DNA of 64,000 nucleotides, taken from positions 1-64,000 of the forward strand of contig DASZUG010000082.1 in assembly GCA_035547755.1 (NCBI GenBank), given 5' to 3'. How positions within the stretch are numbered: position 1 is the stretch's first letter; every line of letters starts with the position of its first letter. A model generated the notes under the pieces. It worked only from the letters and a program-made list of their open reading frames with translations, ran no database searches and was not told the origin of the DNA. The translations under genes were made by a program, and so were the position numbers. This stretch comes from Mesorhizobium_L sp035547755. GTDB lineage: Bacteria; Pseudomonadota; Alphaproteobacteria; Rhizobiales; Rhizobiaceae. Below, in pieces: positions 33,499-42,746 of the stretch.

Positions 33499-34503
33499 GT
33501 GGCGACAATCTCGGATGTAGCTCGGCATGCACGGGTCGCGACATCGACTGTGTCGCATGTGCTGAACGGAACCCGTTACGTCAGCCCTGAAACGACCGCC
33601 GCGGTCGAGCGCGCCATCAAGGCCGTCGGCTATACGCCGAACGTGCTCGCGAGAGCCTTGGCGCGGTCGAGCACCAACATGGTCGGAATCGCCATGTCGA
33701 CGACGGCGAACCGCTATTTCGGCGACATTGCGAACGCCATCGAGGAGCAGTGCGCCAATCTCGGCATGATGGTGCTGCTTGCCAATACACGCGACGACCC
33801 GACACAGGAGTTGAAGGTCGTCCAGGCGCTGCACCAGCGGCGGGTCGACGGAATCATTCTGGCGCCCTGTCACGATGCCGATCGCCGCTCGCTGACTTAT
33901 CTGGAAGAGAACGCCATCCCGTCCGTTCTTGTCGATCGTCTTGTCGCGCCCGGTTTCGACCAGGTCGGCGTGGAGAATCGCGATGCAATGATCGAACTGG
34001 TTTCCCACCTGATCGAACACGGCCATCGGCGTATCGGCATGCTTGCGGGACCGGCGAGTTTCACGACCGCAAACGAGCGCATAGAAGGCTACAGGACGGC
34101 GCTTGCGAACCATGGCCTGGCATTCGATCCCGAGCTTTTGTTGACGGACAATACAGACGTCAATCGAGCACGCGCCGCGGCGGAGCGGATGCTCGCCGGT
34201 CCACAGAGGCCGACCGCGATGGTCGGCGGCAACAACCTGACCACCATCGGCATCATGCACGCGATCCACGATGCCGGGCTTCGCGTTCCCGATGATATCG
34301 CCTTTGCCGGCTTCGACGATTTCGACTGGGCCGATTGCTTCACGCCGCGATTGACCGTGATGGCCCAGGACTGCGATGAAATCGGCAGGAAAGCGGCGCT
34401 GATGCTCGAAAAGCGTATCCAGTCGCCGGACAGAAAGCCTCATACGTTGCGTGTGGCGCCCACGCTCATCGTGCGCAATTCCTGCGGCTGCAACGGACAC
34501 TAA
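33499..34503 (+). CDS. LacI-family transcription regulator
   Basis: A 334-residue repressor-type protein. The N-terminal helix-turn-helix and hinge (residues 1-60) read ATISDVARHARVATSTVSHV and then YTPNVLARALA. The type-1 periplasmic-binding-like sensor domain follows, with the late motif GFDDFDWADCFTPRLTV. I chose GTG 33499 because LacI proteins start right at this helix-turn-helix; an ATG at 33322 would add 59 unrelated residues. It is divergent from the ribose-type importer and probably senses the same sugar. The downstream sugar operon runs in the same direction, so a role there is possible too. Confidence 0.9.
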   Translation: MATISDVARHARVATSTVSHVLNGTRYVSPETTAAVERAIKAVGYTPNVLARALARSSTNMVGIAMSTTANRYFGDIANAIEEQCANLGMMVLLANTRDDPTQELKVVQALHQRRVDGIILAPCHDADRRSLTYLEENAIPSVLVDRLVAPGFDQVGVENRDAMIELVSHLIEHGHRRIGMLAGPASFTTANERIEGYRTALANHGLAFDPELLLTDNTDVNRARAAAERMLAGPQRPTAMVGGNNLTTIGIMHAIHDAGLRVPDDIAFAGFDDFDWADCFTPRLTVMAQDCDEIGRKAALMLEKRIQSPDRKPHTLRVAPTLIVRNSCGCNGH

Positions 34504-34556
34504 GGTCTAACCGGTTTCATCCAACACCTGGAAAAAGCTTTTCGAAGAATCGCCAA

Positions 34557-34585
34557 TTCCGGTACTTCGCGATTCCATACCGGAA
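34557..34585. terminator. Hairpin downstream of the LacI gene
   Basis: TTCCGGTA (34557-34564) and TACCGGAA (34578-34585) form a perfect 8-bp stem with a 13-nt loop, 53 nt after the LacI stop codon. The next bases are AAAAATTT. It may terminate the LacI transcript before the next operon. It could also be a binding site, as it lies upstream of the next promoter. Confidence 0.4.
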
Positions 34586-34615
34586 AAAATTTAGCGCGGT
34601 ATCTTTACAGGAAAC

Positions 34616-34629
34616 TGTAACCGGTTACA
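34616..34629. promoter_or_regulatory. Perfect 14-bp palindrome, candidate LacI-family operator
   Basis: TGTAACCGGTTACA is an exact palindrome with a central CpG, 68 nt upstream of the binding-protein start at 34697. The form matches LacI-family operators but its sequence differs from the 33298-33321 operator. This suggests that the other LacI protein (42747-43757), encoded at the end of this operon, binds it. That assignment is inference. Confidence 0.6.
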
Positions 34630-34696
34630 ATCTGCCGCAGAGTTGCAGCGATCCCGTCCGAGATACTCGGCCAGGATCGACATCCGGAGGAAGACC

Positions 34697-36022
34697 ATGT
34701 CACGTACCGTCGGAAGCCGAGGAGTGCCCGTCAGGAGGGCAGGGATTTTGGGGGCGGCTTTGCTGCTTGCCTGCTCAAGCGCGAGCCTTGTCCACGCGCA
34801 AACATTCAATTGGAAGGCACATAAGGGCGAGACGATCGAATTCCTCGCCAACAACAACCCGGTTTCCACGGCCATCCTGAAATACAAGGATGATTTCGCC
34901 AAGCTGACCGGCATCACGCTCAAGGTCGACAGCTATCAGGAACAGCAGATGCGCCAGCGCCTGCTGACCGTGATGAACGCGCATAGCGACGAGGTGGATG
35001 TCTTCATGACGCTGCCTTCGCGCGAGGGCATGCAGTTCGCTGCCGCCGGCTGGTATGCGGACCTCAATCCGCTGGTGAAGAAAGACACTTCGCCGGACTA
35101 CAATTTCCCTGACCTCAGCCCGGCCCTGGTCAAGGCGGCGACGTTCAACGGTGTCTTCACCGGCATTCCGCTCAACATCGAAGGGCCGCTGCTCTATTAC
35201 CGCACCGACATTTTCGCCAAGTGCAAGGCCGAGCCGCCGAAAACGATCGGCGACATCGCCAAGGTGGCGAAGACCATCAAGAGTTGCGATCCCAGTATCA
35301 CGCCTTTCGCCACGCGCGGTCTGAAGCCGGCCCTGCCCTATACGTTCAGCGTCTTTCTGCACAATATGGGCGGATCCTATATGAAGGATGGCAAGTCGAA
35401 CCTGTGCTCGACGGAAAGCAAGAAGGCGCTTTCGACCTACGCCGATCTGATCAAGGATTATGGCCCTGCCGGCGTCGTCAATTACAGCTTCTACCAGTTG
35501 AGCGCTCTTTATCGCGCCGGCCGCTCGGCCATGTCCTTCGAATCCTCGAACGAATTCCCCTCTATCATGCAGGGCGGCGCGCGGCTGAAGGACACCGCCA
35601 TCGTCCCGCTGCCGCCGGGGGACGCCGGCTCGCATCCGACCGCCATAGGCTGGGCGCTTGCCGTATCGAAATTCAGCGCCCATCCGGACGCGGCATGGTA
35701 TTTCGTGCAATGGGCGACCAGCCCGAAGATGCAGGCCAGAATGGCGCTCGAAGGCATTGCCCCACCGCGCAATTCGGTTTCCCAGGATCCGTCCTATCGC
35801 AAATGGCTCGACGAGGCTCCGATCCGCAAGCAATGGCAGGAAGCGATTGACCACCTTGCGAAAGAAGGCACTTCCGAGGTCGGCTATCCGATCGTGCAGA
35901 ATCCGCAATCGCGCGAGTTCATCGGCCAGGCGGTTGACAGTATCCTGCTCGGCACCAGCACGGTCGACCAGGCCTGCGCCGCGGCGGACGAAAAGCTGAA
36001 TGCGCTGATCAACCAGAAGTAA
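34697..36022 (+). CDS. Sugar ABC transporter, extracellular binding protein (family 1)
   Basis: A 441-residue exported binding protein of the MalE/family-1 type. The signal peptide is about 1-34 (GILGAALLLACSSASLVHAQ), with no clear lipobox in the right place. The mature region has the typical ETIEFLANNNPV opening and GWALAVSKFSAHPDAAW late motif. The GGAGGA site before ATG 34697 fixes the start. It delivers substrate to the two permeases at 36825 and 37708. The substrate is unknown; see the kinase and aldolase downstream. Confidence 0.9.
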   Translation: MSRTVGSRGVPVRRAGILGAALLLACSSASLVHAQTFNWKAHKGETIEFLANNNPVSTAILKYKDDFAKLTGITLKVDSYQEQQMRQRLLTVMNAHSDEVDVFMTLPSREGMQFAAAGWYADLNPLVKKDTSPDYNFPDLSPALVKAATFNGVFTGIPLNIEGPLLYYRTDIFAKCKAEPPKTIGDIAKVAKTIKSCDPSITPFATRGLKPALPYTFSVFLHNMGGSYMKDGKSNLCSTESKKALSTYADLIKDYGPAGVVNYSFYQLSALYRAGRSAMSFESSNEFPSIMQGGARLKDTAIVPLPPGDAGSHPTAIGWALAVSKFSAHPDAAWYFVQWATSPKMQARMALEGIAPPRNSVSQDPSYRKWLDEAPIRKQWQEAIDHLAKEGTSEVGYPIVQNPQSREFIGQAVDSILLGTSTVDQACAAADEKLNALINQK

Positions 36023-36074
36023 GCCTGGCAACCCGGCCTCCGAATGGCCGGGCCATCTCCTCGGGAGTTACAGA

Positions 36075-36815
36075 ATGTCCGTAACGAATCCGTTTCGGCT
36101 GAAAGACGGCTTTCGCGCCGTGGTCATCGGCGGGGCCGGCGGCATCGGACAGCCAATCGTGGAGCTTTTCGCCCAGCTCGGAGCCTCGGTAACGGCGACG
36201 GCGGTGAACGAGGCGGAACTTGCCGCATCCCGGCTGAACGGTCGCGACGGGATCACGCTCAAGCTTCTCGACGTTGCCGACGACAAGGCCGTCGACGACT
36301 TCGCTGGCGGATTTGATCGTCTCGATGCGCTGGTCAATTGCGCCGGCATCCTGCGCCGCGACCAGGAATATGAGCGCGCGACATTTCGCAAGATCATCGA
36401 CGTCAACCTGACCGGCACGTTCAGTACCTCGATCGCCTTCCGTGAAGCGCTTGCGAAGCAGGGCGGCTCGATCGTCAATATCGCGTCCATGAACGCCTAT
36501 GCGGCGCTGCCGCGCATTCCCGCCTATTGCGCCAGCAAGGCCGGCGTCGTCATGCTGACCAAGAGCCTGGCGCTCGCCTGGGCGGGTGACGGCATCCGCG
36601 TCAACGCCATTGCTCCCGGCTATATCGAGACGGCCATCAATGCGGAAGGCCGCAAGGATGTCGAACACTATCGCCGCATCGCCGCCCGGACGGCCTTCGG
36701 CAGGTGGGGCCAGCCGGAGGAGATCGCCGGCGCAACGGTTTTCCTGACCATGCCGGAAGCCGGCTACATAACCGGGACCGTTCTCGCGGTCGATGGCGGC
36801 TTCCTGGCAGGCTGA
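36075..36815 (+). CDS. Short-chain dehydrogenase/reductase
   Basis: A 246-residue classical SDR. Motifs are VIGGAGGIGQP (nucleotide site), LVNCAGIL, catalytic Ser in NIASMNAY, YCASKAG (Tyr-Lys pair), and the C-terminal GTVLAVDGGF. It probably oxidises or reduces a sugar or polyol in the pathway encoded by this operon. It sits between the binding-protein and permease genes, which marks it as part of the operon. Alternatively it acts on the three-carbon aldehyde released by the aldolase at 41584. Confidence 0.9.
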   Translation: MSVTNPFRLKDGFRAVVIGGAGGIGQPIVELFAQLGASVTATAVNEAELAASRLNGRDGITLKLLDVADDKAVDDFAGGFDRLDALVNCAGILRRDQEYERATFRKIIDVNLTGTFSTSIAFREALAKQGGSIVNIASMNAYAALPRIPAYCASKAGVVMLTKSLALAWAGDGIRVNAIAPGYIETAINAEGRKDVEHYRRIAARTAFGRWGQPEEIAGATVFLTMPEAGYITGTVLAVDGGFLAG

Positions 36816-36824
36816 GGTCCCTCG

Positions 36825-37697
36825 ATGAAGGAAACGCCCGATAATACAAAGACTCAGCTTGCGGCGCTTTCGGCGCCGGCGCTGATCTTCACGATCGGCA
36901 TGATCGCCTTTCCCTTCTTCTATACGATCTGGCTCAGCCTCGAAGCCTTTTCCGCCACCGGCACAAGCCATTTCGCCGGCATCCAGAACTACCGTCACAT
37001 GGTCAATGATGGCGAGTTCTGGCACGGTCTTGTCGTCACCTTCACGCTCTATTTGCTGTCGCTGGCGCTGCAACTTATCGCCGGCACCTGGCTGGCGCTC
37101 CTGCTCTTCCGCTCGAAGCGCCTGCCGGGCATCATCCGTTCGCTTTTCATCTCGCCCTTCATGATGCCGCCGGTCGTCGCCGGCATGATGTGGCTGGTCA
37201 TCCTCGACCCCTCCCTCGGCGCGGCGAATTATATCCTGACCTCGCTCGGGCTGCCGCCTTCCGATTGGCTCGCCTCGCCGACATGGGTCATTCCCACCGT
37301 CGCTCTGATCGACACATGGCAATGGGCGCCCTATGTCGCGCTGATCGTTCTCGGCGGCCTGCAATCGCTGCCGCCCAGCGTCTATGAGGCGGCCGAGATC
37401 GACGGCGCCTCGCCCTTCAAAAGGCTCTACCGGATCACGCTGCCGCTGCTGATGCCGACGATCATGACGGCGACCATCCTCCGGAGCGTCGACTTGCTCC
37501 GCTTCTTCGACATCATCTACATCACCACCCAGGGCGGGCCGGCGAACGCGTCGGATACGCTCAACATCTACGGCTTCCGGGTCGGTTTCGAGTTCTTCCA
37601 GTTCGGCTATGCGAGCGCACTGATGGTGACGCTGTCGGTGATCGTGCTCGGCGCTGTCCTCGTCCTGAACCGAATGCGTACGGCTGTGGCCTGGTAG
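36825..37697 (+). CDS. Sugar ABC transporter permease (MalF/UgpA type)
   Basis: A 290-residue inner-membrane permease with six likely transmembrane segments. The EAA loop that contacts the ATPase is in VYEAAEIDGASPFKRLYRIT. It starts 10 nt after the SDR stop and pairs with the next permease. The expected partners are the binding protein at 34697 and the ATPase at 39544. Confidence 0.92.
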   Translation: MKETPDNTKTQLAALSAPALIFTIGMIAFPFFYTIWLSLEAFSATGTSHFAGIQNYRHMVNDGEFWHGLVVTFTLYLLSLALQLIAGTWLALLLFRSKRLPGIIRSLFISPFMMPPVVAGMMWLVILDPSLGAANYILTSLGLPPSDWLASPTWVIPTVALIDTWQWAPYVALIVLGGLQSLPPSVYEAAEIDGASPFKRLYRITLPLLMPTIMTATILRSVDLLRFFDIIYITTQGGPANASDTLNIYGFRVGFEFFQFGYASALMVTLSVIVLGAVLVLNRMRTAVAW

Positions 37698-37707
37698 GAG
37701 GAGGACG

Positions 37708-38535
37708 ATGGACGACAAGACGCTTTCCGACCGTTTGATCGGCGTTCTCAACACCCTGCAGCTTGCGCTCGCCGGTCTGGTCGTCATCGTACCGACGCTG
37801 TGGATGGTGCTTTCCTCCTTCAAGCAGTCCTACGAAGTCACGGCCTATCCGCCGACGATCTTCTTCACGCCGACGCTGTCGAACTATGCCACCCTGTCGC
37901 AGACGACGCCCTTCCTGCATTACGGCCTGAACAGCATCATCGTCACGGTCGGCTCGACGCTGATCGGCCTCATCCTCGGCACACCCGCCGCTTTCGCCGT
38001 CTCCTGGACGCGCGTCACCTGGCCGGCCGTTATCGCGCTTGTCGCCCGCATGGCTCCGGGCACGCTGTTCCTTCTCCCCTGGTATGTCATGTTCCGGCAT
38101 TTCGACATGATCGGCAGCTACTGGTCGCTGATCCTCACCCATGCCGTCATCACCATGCCGATCGTCATCTGGGTACTCCTGCCCTTCTTCGACGGCATAC
38201 CCCGGAGCGTGTTCGAGGCGGCGCAGGTCGATGGATGCAGCCCGGTCAGGCTCTTCCGCCGCATCGCCCTGCCGCTGGTGAGCACGGGACTGGCAGTCTC
38301 GTCGATCCTCGCCTTCGTCTTTTCCTGGAATTACTTCCTGTTCGCGCTGGTGCTGTCGAATTCCGACCCCAAGACGCTGATCGCCGCCTCCTTCAATTTC
38401 ATCGGCGAGGGCTCGACCAACTGGGGCGGGCTGATGGCGGCGGCGACGCTGATCGCGTTGCCGCCGCTCATTCTCGCCGTCATCGTGCAACGCTGGCTGA
38501 TTTCCGGGTTGACGCTCGGCGCCGTCAAAGGATGA
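37708..38535 (+). CDS. Sugar ABC transporter permease (MalG/UgpE type)
   Basis: A 275-residue permease with about six transmembrane segments and the EAA loop VFEAAQVDGCSPVRLFRRIA. A GGAGGAGG site precedes ATG 37708. It forms the membrane channel with the preceding permease. The zinc-dehydrogenase gene begins 5 nt after its stop, which supports one transcript. Confidence 0.92.
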   Translation: MDDKTLSDRLIGVLNTLQLALAGLVVIVPTLWMVLSSFKQSYEVTAYPPTIFFTPTLSNYATLSQTTPFLHYGLNSIIVTVGSTLIGLILGTPAAFAVSWTRVTWPAVIALVARMAPGTLFLLPWYVMFRHFDMIGSYWSLILTHAVITMPIVIWVLLPFFDGIPRSVFEAAQVDGCSPVRLFRRIALPLVSTGLAVSSILAFVFSWNYFLFALVLSNSDPKTLIAASFNFIGEGSTNWGGLMAAATLIALPPLILAVIVQRWLISGLTLGAVKG

Positions 38536-38539
38536 TGTC

Positions 38540-39544
38540 ATGACCGACAATCGCTCCACCATGCGGGCCGCTCTCTTCCACGGCAATGACCGCATCACCA
38601 TCGGCACCGCCCCGATGCCGCAGCCGACGCTCGGCGAGGCGCTGGTCAGGGTGTCGCGCACGGCGCTCTGCGGTTCGGATTTCAAGCTCTGGCACAATGG
38701 CGCCGAATTCACCGCCGGCCATGAGATCTTCGGCCGCGTAGACCAGCCGGGCCATGCGATGCACGGGCGGCGCTGCGCCGTCTACATCCCGCTCCATTGC
38801 GGCAAATGCGCCGCCTGCCGCGCCGGCGACACACAGATGTGCCTCGAAATGTCGTCGCTGATCGGCTGGAACAGGGGCGGCGGCTATTGCGAATATGTCG
38901 CCGTGCCGGACAATTGCCTGTTGCCCGTTCCCGACGACATTGAGGACGATCTCGCGCCGCTCCTGCTCGACACCATCGGGACGTCAGCCCATGCGGTCCG
39001 CGAGGCAGGCAAGATCGTGCCGGCGGAGAGCCAGCCAGAGGTTCTCGTCTGCGGCGCGGGGCCTGTCGGGTTGGGCGTAGTGCTGGCGCTGAAGGCGCTC
39101 GGCTACGAGAAGATTTTCGTTTCGGACCCGAACCGGGAGAGGCTTGCGCTGGCCGTCACGTTCGGGGCGACGGCCTATCCAACCGGAAGCCGCGACAAGC
39201 GCTTCAAGCTGATCGTCGAATGTTCCGGCGCCCATGTGGCGCGTAATCTCGCCATCGAACTGGTGCTGCCGAAAGGCGCGATCGTGCTGGTCGGCGAAAA
39301 TTCCGCGCCGTGGACGATTACGGAAGACAAGATCTTCCGCCGCAAGGATTTCATTATGATGCGGACCTTCTATTTCCCGAAGGGCGACTTCGAGCCGAAT
39401 ATCGAACTCCTGCGCAGCCATCGCGACAGTTACAGGCGACTGGTGGACGACGCCTTCCCGCTCGATGCGCTGCCCGAAAAGTTCGAGCGCTTTGCAGAGG
39501 GAAAGCTGATCAAGCCGGTGCTCGCCTTCGAGGAGAGCGCCTGA
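38540..39544 (+). CDS. Zinc-dependent alcohol/polyol dehydrogenase (MDR family)
   Basis: A 334-residue medium-chain dehydrogenase. The catalytic zinc site is visible as ALCGSDFK and GHEIFG. The structural zinc cysteines are in CGKCAACRAGDTQMC. The NAD(P) site is VCGAGPVGLGVVLAL. Family members such as sorbitol and threonine dehydrogenases oxidise polyols or sugars at a secondary alcohol. In this operon it could make the ketose used by the kinase. It overlaps the ATPase gene by one base (TGATG). Confidence 0.9.
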   Translation: MTDNRSTMRAALFHGNDRITIGTAPMPQPTLGEALVRVSRTALCGSDFKLWHNGAEFTAGHEIFGRVDQPGHAMHGRRCAVYIPLHCGKCAACRAGDTQMCLEMSSLIGWNRGGGYCEYVAVPDNCLLPVPDDIEDDLAPLLLDTIGTSAHAVREAGKIVPAESQPEVLVCGAGPVGLGVVLALKALGYEKIFVSDPNRERLALAVTFGATAYPTGSRDKRFKLIVECSGAHVARNLAIELVLPKGAIVLVGENSAPWTITEDKIFRRKDFIMMRTFYFPKGDFEPNIELLRSHRDSYRRLVDDAFPLDALPEKFERFAEGKLIKPVLAFEESA

Positions 39545-40623
39545 TGGCTTCGATCAGCATCCGCAACCTTGTCAAGAAATATGGCGACCTGACCGTCATT
39601 CCCGACCTCAGCCTGGAAATCCCGGACCATGAATTCGTCGTGCTCGTCGGCCCCTCGGGCTGCGGCAAGTCGACCTTGCTGCGCATTCTCGCCGGGCTCG
39701 AGGCGATCAATGACGGCGAAGTGTTCATCGGTGAGCGGCGGGTCAATGGCGTGCCCGCCTCCAAACGCGACATCGCCATGGTCTTTCAGGACTACGCGCT
39801 CTATCCGCACATGACGGTGCGCCAGAACATGTCTTTCGCGCTCGAAATGCGCGGCATGCCGAAAGCGGAAATGGACAAGCGCATTCGCGAGGCCGCCGCG
39901 CTCCTCCATATCGAGGACTATCTCGACCGCCGCCCGAAGGCGCTCTCCGGCGGTCAGCGGCAGCGCGTCGCCATGGGCCGCGCCATCGTACGCGATCCGA
40001 AGGTCTTTCTGTTCGACGAACCGCTTTCCAACCTCGACGCCAAGCTGCGCGCCCAGGTGCGCGCCGAGATCAAGGCTCTGTCGCAGAAGCTCAAGACCAC
40101 CATGGTCTTCGTCACTCATGACCAGGTCGAGGCAATGACCATGGCCGACCGCATCGTGGTGATGAAATCGGGCGTGATCCAGCAGGTGGGATCGCCGGAA
40201 GAGGTCTACGAGACGCCAGCGAACATGTTCGTCGCCGGTTTCATCGGATCGCCGGCAATGAATTTTCTGTCCGTAACGCGCGAGGGCGATGCTCTCAGGC
40301 TGGAGGACGGACGAAAGATTGCAGCAGCAAGCGCTCCGGGTTTTAGCGCCTTGAAACGATCGACATCGAAAAACGTGGTCCTTGGAATAAGGCCAGAGCA
40401 TTTCGCTGTCGTCCAGGGCGATCAGGATGCGCTTTCCGTAAGAGTCGAACTGGTCGAACCGCTCGGCTCCGACACGCTGATCCATTTCCCGCTCGCGGAT
40501 ACGCCCGTCATCGCGCGCGTCTCGCCCGACCTGCGGCTGAAGCCCGGCGACCAGGTCGCGCTCGCGCCGGCCAATGGCAAGCCGCATCTCTTCGATGCCG
40601 ATACGGGCGAGGTGATCCGATGA
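39544..40623 (+). CDS. Sugar ABC transporter ATPase (UgpC/MalK type)
   Basis: A 359-residue ATPase. Walker A is LVGPSGCGKSTLLRIL, Q-loop MVFQDYALYPH, signature ALSGGQRQRVAMGRAI, Walker B VFLFDEPLSNLD and H-loop VFVTHDQ. The C-terminal TOBE/regulatory domain (about 240-359) includes LGIRPEHFAV. Start 39544 overlaps the dehydrogenase stop. It powers the permeases at 36825 and 37708. Confidence 0.95.
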   Translation: MASISIRNLVKKYGDLTVIPDLSLEIPDHEFVVLVGPSGCGKSTLLRILAGLEAINDGEVFIGERRVNGVPASKRDIAMVFQDYALYPHMTVRQNMSFALEMRGMPKAEMDKRIREAAALLHIEDYLDRRPKALSGGQRQRVAMGRAIVRDPKVFLFDEPLSNLDAKLRAQVRAEIKALSQKLKTTMVFVTHDQVEAMTMADRIVVMKSGVIQQVGSPEEVYETPANMFVAGFIGSPAMNFLSVTREGDALRLEDGRKIAAASAPGFSALKRSTSKNVVLGIRPEHFAVVQGDQDALSVRVELVEPLGSDTLIHFPLADTPVIARVSPDLRLKPGDQVALAPANGKPHLFDADTGEVIR

Positions 40624-40672
40624 TCGCGCCTTGTCATGGAATAGACGTCCGGCCTTCAGCAGGAATTGGCCT

Positions 40673-41587
40673 ATGAGCGGCGGATCGCAGAGATCGATCA
40701 TCTGCATCGGGCTTTCGGCGCTCGATCATATCTGGCAGGCGGATCGCCTGCCAGGAGCCGATCTGTCCAAGGTGCGGGCCAATCAGTACGTCACCGCAGG
40801 CGGCGGAATGGCCGCGACCGCAGCGGTAACGGTCGCGAGACTCGGCGGCAACGCCCATTTCTGGGGTCGTGCCGGCGACGACCCGGCAGGCCACATCATG
40901 CGCGACGAACTCACGGCAGAAGGCGTCGATGCCGGCGACTTCAGGCTGTTCGAGGGCGCCCGTTCCTCAGTCTCCGGCGTTTTCGTCGATGGAGAAGGAG
41001 AGCGGCACATCATCAATTTTCGCGGCCACGGCCTGCCGGACAGAGCCGACTGGCTGCCGCTCGAAAAGATCGCCTCGGCTGCCGCGGTCCTTTCCGACCC
41101 GCGCTGGCCGGACGGCACGGAAGCGGCCTTCGCCGCCGCGCGGCGGGCTGGGGTCCCCACCGTGCTCGACGCGGATGTCGCAGATGCCGAAGTCTTCGAG
41201 CGGCTTCTGCCGCTCACCGATCATGCGATCTTTTCCGAACCCGCCCTGACCGGCTTCGCGGGGAGCGATGTCGACGCGGCGCTGAAGCGGATCGAACAGT
41301 ATGGCTGCCGCGTCAGCGCTGTCACGCTCGGCGAGCGGGGCGTCGAATGGCGCGAGAATGGCGATAAGCACCGGCTGCCCGCGTTTTCCGTCGTCGTTAT
41401 CGATACAAACGGCGCCGGCGACGTCTTCCACGGCGCCTATGCCTTCGCCATCGGCGCCGGCATGGCAATCGAAACAGCGATGGACTTCGCTTCGGCTGCC
41501 GCCGCTCTCAAATGTACGAAGCCCGCCGGCCGCGGCGGCATTCCCACTTTCGACGAGATCACCGCATTTCAAAGGACGACAAGATGA
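40673..41587 (+). CDS. PfkB-family sugar kinase resembling sulfofructose kinase YihV
   Basis: A 304-residue ribokinase-fold kinase. The substrate motif AGGGMAATAAVTVARLG (42-58), the lid region GRAGDDPAG, and the ATP/catalytic motif NGAGDVFHG with base Asp250 are all present. Several stretches resemble what I recall of E. coli YihV (6-deoxy-6-sulfofructose kinase): DPRWPDG, HAIFSEPAL, and ALKCTKPAGRGGIP near the C terminus. YihV phosphorylates C1 of a ketose whose C6 is blocked. AGGA precedes ATG 40673. It overlaps the aldolase gene by ATGA, so kinase and aldolase are coupled. I infer a hexulose-1-phosphate route; the substrate is not proven to be sulfofructose. Confidence 0.85.
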   Translation: MSGGSQRSIICIGLSALDHIWQADRLPGADLSKVRANQYVTAGGGMAATAAVTVARLGGNAHFWGRAGDDPAGHIMRDELTAEGVDAGDFRLFEGARSSVSGVFVDGEGERHIINFRGHGLPDRADWLPLEKIASAAAVLSDPRWPDGTEAAFAAARRAGVPTVLDADVADAEVFERLLPLTDHAIFSEPALTGFAGSDVDAALKRIEQYGCRVSAVTLGERGVEWRENGDKHRLPAFSVVVIDTNGAGDVFHGAYAFAIGAGMAIETAMDFASAAAALKCTKPAGRGGIPTFDEITAFQRTTR

Positions 41588-42630
41588 CGACGATCGGCAA
41601 GAACAGGGGCCTCGGCCGGCTGGCGGACGACAAGGGCCATTTCACCATGGTCGCCCTCGATCAGCGGCCGCCGCTTTTCGCGGCCATCGCGAAGGCGCGA
41701 GGCATCGCGCCCGGCGAGGTCACGTTCGAGGATATGCTGAAGGCCAAGCGTCTGCTCGTGGAAGCTTTGGCCGAGGATGCAAGCTCGATGCTCTTCGATC
41801 CCAATTTCGCCGTTCCGGCGGCCATCGACATCCTGCCGAAGAAGACGGGTCTGATCATGACGCTCGAAGAGCATCGGGTGGAGGAAACGCCGAAGGGCCG
41901 TAAATCGCGCGCCATCGACAATTGGAACGTCGACAAGATCCGGCAGATCGGCGCCGACGGCGTCAAGGTTTTGGCCTGGTACCGGCCCGATGCAGGCAAG
42001 GACGTCAACGAACACCAGAAGAATTTTGTCCGTGCGATCGGCGAGGATTGCCGCCGCCACGATATTCCCTATGTCCTTGAACTCCTGGTCTATCCTTTTC
42101 CCAGCAGCGAAAAATACACCGCCGATTATGTGGAATCCCCTGACAAGAGGGCGGACCTTGTGATCGAAAGCGTGCGCGAGTTCGCCAAGCCCGACTATGG
42201 CGTCGATCTCTTCAAGCTTGAAACACCGCTGCCGGCGGCATCTCTGCCCTCTCCCGACGGCAGCGCGACGGCCAAGGCTGCGGCAAGCCAGTTCGACGCG
42301 ATCGGATCGATCTGCGCCGATGCCGGCATTCCCTGGGTCATGCTTTCCGGCGGCGCCGCGCCCGAACAATTCGAGCGCGTGCTGTCCTATTCCTATGCCG
42401 CAGGAGCACAGGGCTTCCTTGCAGGCCGCACGATCTGGCTGAATGCTATCGAGAACGGGTTTCCGGATGGCGACAAGGTGCTAAAGGCGCTGCGCGAGGA
42501 CGGCCGCAAGCGCCTCGTCCGGTTGAGCGAACTCACAGCACGGCAGGCAAAACCGTGGAAGCCCGTCTACGAAAAGGCGACGGCGACCACGGAAGGCGAT
42601 TTCGCCAGGAGCTACGGATTCTCGGAATGA
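41584..42630 (+). CDS. Class I aldolase of the LacD/YihT type
   Basis: A 348-residue (beta/alpha)8 aldolase. The N terminus HFTMVALDQRPPL and the Schiff-base lysine Lys211 in VDLFKLETP fit tagatose-1,6-bisphosphate aldolase LacD and sulfofructose-1-phosphate aldolase YihT. The late segments PWVMLSGGA and GAQGFLAGRTIW look closer to YihT, while the overall length (348 against about 325 for LacD and 290 for YihT) looks closer to LacD. It should split a ketose phosphate into dihydroxyacetone phosphate and a three-carbon aldehyde. The ATGA overlap with the kinase gene ties the two steps together. Confidence 0.85.
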   Translation: MTTIGKNRGLGRLADDKGHFTMVALDQRPPLFAAIAKARGIAPGEVTFEDMLKAKRLLVEALAEDASSMLFDPNFAVPAAIDILPKKTGLIMTLEEHRVEETPKGRKSRAIDNWNVDKIRQIGADGVKVLAWYRPDAGKDVNEHQKNFVRAIGEDCRRHDIPYVLELLVYPFPSSEKYTADYVESPDKRADLVIESVREFAKPDYGVDLFKLETPLPAASLPSPDGSATAKAAASQFDAIGSICADAGIPWVMLSGGAAPEQFERVLSYSYAAGAQGFLAGRTIWLNAIENGFPDGDKVLKALREDGRKRLVRLSELTARQAKPWKPVYEKATATTEGDFARSYGFSE

Positions 42631-42746
42631 GCCGATTTGTCCATTGTTGGGTGAGATAGGCTTCGCGATCGCCGAACAACGGCAGGCTTGTCCCTGGCGG
42701 ATCAACATGCAAAATACCGGTCAGGCTGGATCGACGATCGGTTTTC

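Noticed and set aside
36009..37823. Open frame of 604 codons on the minus strand
   Set aside because: It lies exactly opposite the SDR and a permease with clear motifs. Its translation is rich in Asp, Arg, Glu and Gln without domains, as expected for the antisense of GC-rich membrane-protein codons.
40673..42630. Sulfoquinovose (sulfo-EMP) pathway as a firm call
   Set aside because: Kinase and aldolase resemble YihV and YihT, but sulfoquinovosidase, isomerase and sulfolactaldehyde reductase genes are missing here. The resemblance was judged from memory only, so the substrate is left open.
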